A stretch of DNA of 5,957 nucleotides from an uncultured Parvibacter sp. (GTDB lineage: Bacteria > Actinomycetota > Coriobacteriia > Coriobacteriales > Eggerthellaceae). Below are positions 1 to 5,575 of the stretch, piece by piece. The stretch covers positions 61,783 to 67,739 of the forward strand of contig CAJUNI010000004.1 of the NCBI GenBank assembly GCA_910587945.1. Direction: 5' to 3'. The position numbers were made by a program, and so were the translations under genes. Position 1 is the first letter of the stretch. Each line of letters begins with the position of its first letter. The notes beneath the pieces were generated by a model that made no database searches, was not told the DNA's origin, and was given only the letters and a program-made list of their open reading frames with translations.

Positions 1-321
1 GACAAATTGTGGCTGCTTTCCCAAGTTGAAATTGGTGGTGAATTCACGGAAGCTGACTGGCCCTTTGATGGCGCGTGGGTAGTCAATATTTACAATCAAG
101 AAGGTAGCCAATATCAGCTCTTCCGGGATTTTGATGTCGCGCCTGCCACGGCTAATGCCATCCTCTCCAAGACGCTGAAGGGTTCTCGTTGTGATTGGTG
201 GCAGCGTTCCCCGGTGCCAAGCGTTGACACTCAATTCCGCACGACGAGCACCGCGGGCGATTATTTATCCCGTATGCCCGCTGATGGTGATTATTCGCTG
301 CTTCCTGGCTTCTGTCTCTAA
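1..321 (+). CDS. DUF6273-like protein, C-terminal part (5' end outside window)
   Basis: The reading frame is open from base 1 and ends with TAA, giving 106 residues; the true start lies upstream. The visible part begins DKLWLLSQVEIGG, which resembles the 'k.WLLSe.Ev.G' block of DUF6273 domains. Around residues 66-74 it has WWQRSPVPS, close to the family hallmark WWLRSP, followed by FRTTSTAGDY, which matches the 'FR.V...G' block, and it ends in PGFCL like the usual P.FCL terminus. DUF6273 domains occur at the C-termini of secreted or surface proteins and in phage-related proteins, and their biochemical role is not known to me. The usual Leu of WWLRSP is Gln here. What precedes the domain (signal peptide, repeats, anchor) cannot be seen. 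The TTG at position 7 is internal to the domain, so it is not a credible start. Family assignment is from remembered motifs, not a search. Confidence 0.72.
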   Translation, partial: DKLWLLSQVEIGGEFTEADWPFDGAWVVNIYNQEGSQYQLFRDFDVAPATANAILSKTLKGSRCDWWQRSPVPSVDTQFRTTSTAGDYLSRMPADGDYSLLPGFCL

Positions 322-350
322 AAAAGTTTCTCTCCTCGAGGTGATTGCGC

Positions 351-358
351 GATAGTAT
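351..358 (+). promoter_or_regulatory. Weak candidate -10 region upstream of the short ORF/terminator
   Basis: GATAGTAT contains TAGTAT (353-358), 4 of 6 matches to TATAAT, and is preceded by TGCGC. It lies 26 bases before the ATG of the 28-codon short ORF and about 70 bases before the terminator hairpin, so a transcript from here would be roughly 100 nt. No convincing -35 box is seen at 16-18 bases upstream, which keeps confidence low. Confidence 0.22.
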
Positions 359-383
359 CCCTCGATGATGGAGAGAGTGGAAC

Positions 384-470
384 ATGCTTGAGAGGATGAC
401 GCCTAAACAGCCTCAAGAGTTCTTTAGGAATGGTCTCGGTGCTGTGCCGAGGCCATTCTCTTTTTGGTGA
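384..470 (+). CDS. Possible 28-residue short ORF running through the terminator
   Basis: An ATG at 384 is preceded by GGAGAG (370-375) at a spacing of 8 bases, a good ribosome binding site. The ORF is 28 codons long: it begins MLERMTPKQPQ, continues EFFRNGLGAV, ends PRPFSFW and stops at TGA (468-470). Its last third is encoded by the whole intrinsic terminator stem-loop and its T-tract, so a translating ribosome would interfere with terminator folding. This is what a leader peptide can look like, but there is no run of a single regulatory amino acid; the only striking feature is the aromatic end Phe-Ser-Phe-Trp and an internal Phe-Phe. No homologue is recognised. It may equally be a chance ORF inside a small RNA or a 3' untranslated region. 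Codon-level evidence cannot settle it at this length. Confidence 0.22.
   Translation: MLERMTPKQPQEFFRNGLGAVPRPFSFW
387..428 (+). ncRNA. Candidate structured RNA element (H-type pseudoknot) before terminator
   Basis: Two perfect 6-bp helices interlock. CTTGAG (387-392) pairs with CTCAAG (412-417), and CCTAAA (402-407), which lies in that loop, pairs with TTTAGG (423-428). Connecting loops are 9, 4 and 5 bases, sizes compatible with an H-type pseudoknot. The last base of the second helix abuts the terminator stem starting at 428. No known riboswitch class was recognised. Two 6-bp pairings in about 45 bases could occur by chance, so this is a hypothesis only. Confidence 0.25.
428..465 (+). terminator. 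Strong intrinsic (Rho-independent) terminator
   Basis: GAATGGTCTCGG (428-439) pairs with CCGAGGCCATTC (447-458), a 12-bp stem with a single G-T wobble (434 with 452), closing a 7-base loop (440-446). It is followed by TCTTTTT (459-465). The stem, loop and T-tract are all typical. It is 107 bases after the stop of the DUF6273-like gene, so it ends either that transcript or a separate short RNA beginning near 360. It also separates that gene from the DUF4012 gene. Confidence 0.88.
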
Positions 471-714
471 CGTCAGCTGGATCAATGGTTGCGCAACAGG
501 ATGGGTGGTTCTTCAGGGGCGAGGGACGACATTTAGATCGGCAGTTGCTGGGTAGCTGTGGAATGCTTATCGATGAATCGTGTTGAATATCTCGGGGCAG
601 GGTAGAAGCCCTAAAGGATTGTTTTACACTATTCATTTATGACTACGAGCGTGAGCGAATGCGATGGGGTCAGGGCTTCCTGACTAGATACAGAGAGCTG
701 CGAGGAGCATAGGT
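471..714 (+). promoter_or_regulatory. Leader/promoter region of the DUF4012 gene
   Basis: This stretch after the terminator has no convincing gene; a 33-codon frame from the ATG at 485 lacks a ribosome binding site. A promoter for the downstream genes is expected here because the terminator blocks read-through. The best -10 candidate is TACACT (625-630; 4 of 6), in an AT-richer patch, TTGTTTTACACTATTCATTT (619-638), but no good -35 matches it. A perfect 10-bp palindrome, GTTGCGCAAC, lies at 488-497. A perfect hairpin is listed separately at 669-684. Confidence 0.4.
669..684 (+). repeat. Perfect 6-bp inverted repeat/hairpin in the 5' leader of the DUF4012 gene
   Basis: GTCAGG (669-674), a GCTT tetraloop and CCTGAC (679-684) form an exact inverted repeat. 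It ends 17 bases before the GAGGAG ribosome binding site of the next gene and 30 bases before its TTG start. It could be an operator or an mRNA hairpin near the translation start. There is no T-tract, so it is not a terminator. Confidence 0.5.
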
Positions 715-3117
715 TTGGCTGTACAAAAAGGAAAGCATAGTGGGCCGGGAACGCGTCCTTCTGGCAAAGGAGGGTCTTCATCCTCCGAAGGTCGCAGTAA
801 AAGTCCCTCTCGTTCAAAAAAAACTACGAGCTATGTACGTATAGATGCTATGGGCGCATCCCACGAGCAAAAATCGGCAATCAAAGAGCTCAGCGCCCAA
901 TCATCACAACCGGATTCTGATAAAGAGCGAAAAACCTCGAGTCAAGATAAGAAAAAGCGTGACCTCAAGGGCTCTGAAGATCGGTCTCAGGGGAGTGAGG
1001 GTCGCTCAAAGAAGACCTCATCAAGGACTAAATCAGCCTCAACGATTCCGTCCTCTTCAGGTCGTGGTCGACACCAAAAGACCGAGGAGGCGGGTGCTGG
1101 TGGGACACCCTCTTCCGCTTCTCCCACAGAGGTTGCCCGCCTTCGTGCACTGAAGCGCGCTCGTTCTAAACGTTGGCCGTTGATAACGGCGGCTATAGTG
1201 GCAGTCCTTCTGGTCCTCGTGGGGGTCAGCAGCTTGGTGTTGATTAGCTCGGCTAAATCCATGAAAGCTCAGGCGGAGTCCATGGTGGAAGATGTGACCC
1301 TCATTGCCACGAACGCTATGGGGGGTGATGGGGCAGCCGCTCTCGATGCTGCTGAGCATATCCAGACTACGGCGAATGCCCTGGACGCCGAGCTCTCTTC
1401 TCCGCTCTGGGCAGTGGCATCGGTGCTTCCGGTGGTAGGCAGTGATGTACAAGGGGTTCATTCCTTAGTCAATATTTTGCAAGATGCTGCCGATAATGCT
1501 TTGGTGCCCCTTACCTCGACGCTAAGCGAATATCCGCTGACGTCTCTCGTGGGTGAAGATCAAGCAGTAAATGTGGCCGGAGTACAAGCCTTGCTCGGCG
1601 TGGTGGAAGAAGCGGCTCCTGTTATGGATCGCTGCAATGAGGCGCTCCAGGCTATTGCCCCCATGAATATGGAACAACTGCAGTCGGTTATTGAGCCGGC
1701 TAAAGTCAAAATGGCAGAGGCCAATCAGCAGTTCCAGGAACTGGTGGTATTTGCCCCGATGGCGTCAGCCTTTTTAGGGGTCGATGGCAATAAGACCTAT
1801 TTGTTGGTGGCTCAAAACACGGCCGAGATGCGCTCCTCGGGAGGCTTCCCGGGATCTGTGGGTACCCTGGTTATCGCCGAAGGCAAAATCTCCCTGGGGG
1901 ATTTTGGGTCGGTCTATAAGGTCTTTGCTGATGAAACTAACGAGGCTTTTCCGTCTAACGAGTCCGATAGGTTGTTGTTTTGGGATCGAATGGAAGTGCC
2001 TAGAGACGCTGGATTTAACCCCGATTTTCCAAGAGTAGCTGCTATTTGGGCTCAAGCCTATGCCGATAAAACTGGGCAGCCGGTTAATGGGGTCATTTCC
2101 ATTACTCCGACTGTTTTTCAGGATCTGATTGGGCTGACAGGCCCTATCACGCTTTATGATGGCACTGTAGTGGATGACACTAACGCCACGGAGATTTTGC
2201 AAAATACGCTCTATTGGCGTTACCTCTCGCGCGGCTTATGGTCAGAAGCCAATGACGCCTTTACCGATGCCCTGTTTGCCCAAACGGCCGGGTTAGCCTT
2301 CCAGCAACTGTTCTCTGACCTCAGCGGCGAAAAGCTTATGAAGGTCGCAGAGTTATTCTTTAAAGCGTTTGACACTCGAGAAATACTTCTATGGCTGGCA
2401 GATCCAGTGGACCAAGAAACAGTTCTCGCGGCGGGAGTAGGGGGTGCCCTAAATGATGATCCCACAAAACCAGAAATAGGAATCTTTTTTAATATTGGTC
2501 TGGCAAGTAAATTGGGCTGGTACGCTGATGAGCTGATCCATATGGGCGAGCCAGTTGAAAACGTGGATGGATCGACGACATATCCATTTGTCGTTAAGTT
2601 TGTTAATACTATCTCTTTAGAGGAGGCCGAAGACGCAGGGAGTTACATTGCCGGGCATGAATCCTATCTGGGTAATATGCTGCCTCTGATCTATTTCTTT
2701 GCGCCCTATGGGGGATTCTTGTCGGACTTTTCAGCTGTCTACAATTCTACTGGCGAATCTATTGATTTCGATACATGTGAATATGATGAGTTGCAAGTTA
2801 TCTACGCACGCTATATCTGGATGCCGGCAAAGGAAGGCATTACCTGCTACTTTAATGTTACAACTTCGCCCGAGGCCCAAGAGCCCTTGAAGGTGGTCAC
2901 ACAACCAACGCTCACGGCCTACCATAATCCCCAGGCCTTAGTGGACTGGGACAATTGGTGGAAGCAGCAAGACGAGGCTGCTCAAGCAGCTGAAGCTGCA
3001 GTGGAGGATGACGCTGCGGCCGTAGCCGATGAGGGGGACGCGGGAGCAAGCGCCTCAGAAGAAGGGGCGGAGGCTTCAGCCGACACTGACGACACTGCGC
3101 AACCGCAAGCAGCTTAG
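715..3117 (+). CDS. DUF4012 single-pass membrane protein with large extracytoplasmic domain
   Basis: The TTG start is chosen because GAGGAG (702-707) lies 7 bases upstream; the first ATG (M46) has no comparable site. The product has 800 residues. Residues 1-150 are a Ser/Lys/Arg-rich low-complexity tail without hydrophobic segments, containing SEGRSK twice (24-29 and 94-99). Residues about 154-178 form one membrane anchor preceded by RARSKR (148-153), so the tail should be cytoplasmic. The rest should be outside. The DUF4012 signature is clear: TYLLVAQNTAEMRSSGGFPG (361-380), NPDFPR (435-440), GVISITPTVFQDLIGLTGPI (459-478). Residues 180-340 look mainly helical, possibly coiled. Three ectodomain cysteines occur (C307, C687, C711). 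The tail from about 752 is acidic and Ala-rich. Stops are tandem TAG TAA. The function of DUF4012 is not established; an envelope role is inferred from topology and from the neighbouring DUF6541-like gene 45 bases downstream. Confidence 0.9.
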   Translation: MAVQKGKHSGPGTRPSGKGGSSSSEGRSKSPSRSKKTTSYVRIDAMGASHEQKSAIKELSAQSSQPDSDKERKTSSQDKKKRDLKGSEDRSQGSEGRSKKTSSRTKSASTIPSSSGRGRHQKTEEAGAGGTPSSASPTEVARLRALKRARSKRWPLITAAIVAVLLVLVGVSSLVLISSAKSMKAQAESMVEDVTLIATNAMGGDGAAALDAAEHIQTTANALDAELSSPLWAVASVLPVVGSDVQGVHSLVNILQDAADNALVPLTSTLSEYPLTSLVGEDQAVNVAGVQALLGVVEEAAPVMDRCNEALQAIAPMNMEQLQSVIEPAKVKMAEANQQFQELVVFAPMASAFLGVDGNKTYLLVAQNTAEMRSSGGFPGSVGTLVIAEGKISLGDFGSVYKVFADETNEAFPSNESDRLLFWDRMEVPRDAGFNPDFPRVAAIWAQAYADKTGQPVNGVISITPTVFQDLIGLTGPITLYDGTVVDDTNATEILQNTLYWRYLSRGLWSEANDAFTDALFAQTAGLAFQQLFSDLSGEKLMKVAELFFKAFDTREILLWLADPVDQETVLAAGVGGALNDDPTKPEIGIFFNIGLASKLGWYADELIHMGEPVENVDGSTTYPFVVKFVNTISLEEAEDAGSYIAGHESYLGNMLPLIYFFAPYGGFLSDFSAVYNSTGESIDFDTCEYDELQVIYARYIWMPAKEGITCYFNVTTSPEAQEPLKVVTQPTLTAYHNPQALVDWDNWWKQQDEAAQAAEAAVEDDAAAVADEGDAGASASEEGAEASADTDDTAQPQAA

Positions 3118-3145
3118 TAACAGCGGTCGCCAAGGAGAGGGCGAA

Positions 3146-3153
3146 GAGAGGGG
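3146..3153 (+). promoter_or_regulatory. Ribosome binding site supporting the GTG start at 3163
   Basis: GAGAGGGG lies 9 bases before GTG 3163. The 45-base gap between the two genes contains this purine block and an earlier AAGGAGAGG (3132-3140) that is too distant for this start. The gap shows no terminator hairpin, which favours co-transcription of the two genes. Confidence 0.6.
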
Positions 3154-3162
3154 AACATCACC

Positions 3163-5340
3163 GTGATTGAGCTGGTCGTGGTAGCTCTAGGATTGGGCTT
3201 GGCCTTGTATGGACCTGGCTATGTGGTTGGTCGGGGCCTGGGTTGTTCTCCTTTTATAGCGTTGACGACAGCTCCGATCTCGTCGCTCTTTTGCTGGTTG
3301 ATTTTGACCACGCTCTGGGATCAACTCGATATAGCTTGTAGTGCGTGGCTGGTGGTCGGGCCCACGCTCGCTCTCGGACTGGTGCTTTATGTCATTCGCT
3401 GCCTACTTCATAAGCGTACGGCCTATGTACTTGATTGCCCGCCCCTGCCCAAAGGGTGTAACGCGCGTCTCCTGACGATCGGTTGCGTTGTGGGCTATGC
3501 GTTGGTGTCTGCCGTGATTGCTGGCTGCTTCTTCTTGGGCAACATTGCGGCCCCGGATGCCATCATGCCCTACTTCGATAACGGGCATCATTTAGCGCGG
3601 ATTCGCTTGCTTGCCGACTCGGGGGAGTGGAATACCTTTGCGTCATTCCTCTATGGTTCCCAAGAAACCTATGCTCCCTTTACCGATGTGAAGTTTTATC
3701 CCTCGGCTTGGTTCTGGTTGGGGGCTGTGGCGGTAAATGGCTTTGGCGTGAGTGCGCCTTTGGCGGAAAACGCCGCCATTTTCTTGACCATGGCATGCAT
3801 TATGCCCTGGTCTACGTTGCTCCTTGCCCGTACGATTTTTGCTGAGCACCCGCGAGTGATTGTGGCAGGGGCTCTATTCATTCTGGCATTTACTGCTTTC
3901 CCTTGGCGCATCTTAAGCTTCGGGCCTCTTTACCCGAATTTATTCTCTTGGTCGCTAAGCCCTGCCGTGGCGGCCCTGTTTATCCGCTTGACCGCTCCGG
4001 GCTGTAGACGACTGGGACGCGCGCTGGCCGCCGGGCTTTTCATTATGGGATTGGCTGCATTGGTGGTGGCTCAACCCAATGGATTGTTCACGATGGCGGT
4101 CTTCTTGATTCCCTATGTGGTCTGGCGCGTGAGTGCTATCCCGACCCTCTTTACTCAGCCGGGAGCTCTACAAATTGGCTTGCGCATTCTGTTTGGTCTT
4201 ATTGGAGCAATATTCATTGCGCTGTTCTGGTGGTTCCTCCATGGCTTGCCCTTCATGGATGGAGTAGTGAATTACCTCTGGCCTTCCTACTACAGCTTTG
4301 TGGATGCCATTAAGTCCATGGGATTGTTATTCTTTGACATCAACCTGCTTCAAACCCGCCAATGGGCGCTGGCTTTGTTGGTGGTAGCGGGCGCTATTAC
4401 TACCTTAGTTTGGCGACGCTATCTCTGGGTCACGTTGGCCTACGGGCTCATTGCTCTGATCTACGTGGTTGACGTGGTTATGGAAGGGCCGCTCAAGTCG
4501 TTGCTTGCGGGCTTTTGGTATACCGACCCCAGGCGCATCGCTGCCACGGCCGTTGGTGTGGCTACACTCTTGGCAGCCCTTGGCTTTGCGGGGTTCTGGG
4601 AACTCATCTGTTGGGCGTTGGCAAAAGCGTTTGGGCTCGGGGAGCGGCGAGGTTCTGGTAAAGAGCATGTAGCGACGTTGCGGGCAAAGCTGTCAGGGGT
4701 CCAGGAGGAATCCTCGGATGAGCGCAAAGGCTATCGCGTCCTCGGATCGGCTCCGAGTGTGGGCGTGTTTGTAATCCTTGCAGCCCTCACCCTCGTAACA
4801 ACGTTCTCACCAACCCAGTTGAATGGCGAAGAGGGACCGTTTGGTGTCTACGGTTCGTTCTTGCAGGGTGATACGGCGGGAACGAAAAATGGCAGCAATT
4901 ACGACAATGAAGAACGTGCCTTCATGAAAGAGGTGGCAGACCTCGTAGATGGCGAAAGTGTCATTGTGAACATAGCACCTGATGGAAGTGCCTTTGCCTA
5001 CGGCGACACGGGCCTTCCGCTGCTCTATCGCGAATTCATGGGCTACGATGGTGAACATGAAACCGAAGACGGGCGTCTAATTCGCCATGAATTGGCTACG
5101 ATTGCCTCCAATGAAGAGGTGCAGCGCGCGGTGGAGGATGCTGGAGCCCGTTATGTGCTGATGCTCGACCAAGGGCGACCTGCCGATGGCACCATGTATG
5201 ACTTAGGCTATCTCCCGGAGCGTTGGGCCGGCATTGAGGCTATTAGCGAAGATACGCCAGGCTTCAAATTGCTGCTTTCTGATGGCGATATGCGGCTCTA
5301 TGAAATTGTGCCCGAAGAGTTTGAGGAAAAGGCTGCCTAG
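3163..5340 (+). CDS. DUF6541-like polytopic membrane protein, putative GT-C type glycosyltransferase
   Basis: The GTG start has a purine-rich ribosome binding site; the product is 725 residues and ends with TAG. About 14-15 hydrophobic segments are visible, at roughly residues 2-23, 29-51, 59-82, 103-126, 181-196, 201-223, 231-250, 257-276, 286-304, 306-323, 337-360, 399-416, 418-439, 457-489 (one or two) and 531-549. The basic loops 79-103 and 490-530 fit the cytoplasmic side, so loop 127-180 and the C-terminal domain (about 550-725) should be outside. Loop 127-180 holds PYFDNGHHLARIR (136-148), resembling the acidic/His motif of the first large outer loop in GT-C enzymes and DUF6541 proteins. 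FWYTDPRRIAA (451-461) and DGSAFAYGDTGLPLLYR (607-623) also match remembered DUF6541 blocks. GT-C proteins transfer sugars from polyprenyl-phosphate donors outside the membrane; that activity is inferred here. It is probably co-transcribed with the DUF4012 gene. The catalytic residue and substrate are unknown. Confidence 0.82.
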   Translation: MIELVVVALGLGLALYGPGYVVGRGLGCSPFIALTTAPISSLFCWLILTTLWDQLDIACSAWLVVGPTLALGLVLYVIRCLLHKRTAYVLDCPPLPKGCNARLLTIGCVVGYALVSAVIAGCFFLGNIAAPDAIMPYFDNGHHLARIRLLADSGEWNTFASFLYGSQETYAPFTDVKFYPSAWFWLGAVAVNGFGVSAPLAENAAIFLTMACIMPWSTLLLARTIFAEHPRVIVAGALFILAFTAFPWRILSFGPLYPNLFSWSLSPAVAALFIRLTAPGCRRLGRALAAGLFIMGLAALVVAQPNGLFTMAVFLIPYVVWRVSAIPTLFTQPGALQIGLRILFGLIGAIFIALFWWFLHGLPFMDGVVNYLWPSYYSFVDAIKSMGLLFFDINLLQTRQWALALLVVAGAITTLVWRRYLWVTLAYGLIALIYVVDVVMEGPLKSLLAGFWYTDPRRIAATAVGVATLLAALGFAGFWELICWALAKAFGLGERRGSGKEHVATLRAKLSGVQEESSDERKGYRVLGSAPSVGVFVILAALTLVTTFSPTQLNGEEGPFGVYGSFLQGDTAGTKNGSNYDNEERAFMKEVADLVDGESVIVNIAPDGSAFAYGDTGLPLLYREFMGYDGEHETEDGRLIRHELATIASNEEVQRAVEDAGARYVLMLDQGRPADGTMYDLGYLPERWAGIEAISEDTPGFKLLLSDGDMRLYEIVPEEFEEKAA

Positions 5341-5351
5341 GGGACTAGGGA

Positions 5352-5403
5352 CGGTTGTCTCAGGAACGAGGGGCAGGTGCCTTGGGGAAGCGGGGGACAA
5401 CCG
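5352..5403 (+). repeat. Inverted repeat enclosing a G-rich segment, after the DUF6541-like gene
   Basis: CGGTTGTCTC (5352-5361) pairs with GGGACAACCG (5394-5403): 10 bp with one G-T wobble (5360 with 5395), enclosing a 32-base loop. The loop contains GGGG runs at 5370-5373 and 5384-5387, with GGGGG at 5392-5396 partly in the stem. It begins 11 bases after the stop codon. It has no T-tract, so it is not a classic intrinsic terminator; it could still stall polymerase or protect the mRNA 3' end. Confidence 0.45.
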
Positions 5404-5451
5404 CCTAAAGGAACCGACGCGCTCCTCATACCCGCAGGGGATTCTTCGTTT

Positions 5452-5470
5452 CAATACCGTGCCAGTATTG
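5452..5470. promoter_or_regulatory. Operator-like palindrome upstream of the SDR gene
   Basis: CAATAC (5452-5457) and GTATTG (5465-5470) form an exact inverted repeat with a 7-base spacer, a 19-base two-fold symmetric site. It lies 105 bases before the SDR start. Such spacing is typical of sites for dimeric repressors. A -10-like TAGGAT occurs at 5502-5507, but no clear -35 pairs with it. No regulator gene is in view, so the binding protein is unknown; a small RNA hairpin is the alternative. Confidence 0.35.
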
Positions 5471-5563
5471 GAGTTTCGCCCCCGGGCATCCGCACGATCT
5501 CTAGGATAAGCTTCTAGATTGCGCACTTAGTTCCAGAATGCACCCACCCTCACTGCTTCGCCT

Positions 5564-5569
5564 AAGGAG
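5564..5569 (+). promoter_or_regulatory. Ribosome binding site of the SDR gene
   Basis: AAGGAG lies 6 bases before ATG 5576. It is a near-consensus site with good spacing and fixes the start of the SDR gene. Confidence 0.85.
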
Positions 5570-5575
5570 CCTCCC

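Noticed and set aside
359..410. Resemblance to the fluoride (crcB) riboswitch: CGATGATGG followed later by GATGACGCCTA.
   Set aside because: The key first helix cannot form: the segment after the first GATG does not pair with the segment before CTA, and the AACnGCC...CTGAT core is missing. No fluoride exporter gene follows.
485..586. 33-codon frame starting at ATG 485 between the terminator and the DUF4012 gene.
   Set aside because: There is no ribosome binding site upstream and no recognisable protein pattern; its length is expected by chance.
583..588. TTGAAT as a -35 box for the DUF4012 gene.
   Set aside because: No acceptable -10 hexamer occurs 16-18 bases downstream.
1057..1461. 134-codon frame on the minus strand inside the DUF4012 gene.
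   Set aside because: It lies fully opposite a clearly coding frame with family motifs and has no domain of its own; it is a shadow frame.
1774..2202. 142-codon frame on the minus strand, the longest antisense frame.
   Set aside because: It covers the conserved DUF4012 core on the other strand; its translation shows no known motif, so it is best explained as a shadow of the real gene.
5234..5509. 91-codon + strand frame overlapping the end of the DUF6541-like gene and running into the intergenic region.
   Set aside because: It overlaps the coding end of the membrane protein out of frame by about 100 bases, lacks a ribosome binding site, and its translation shows no domain.
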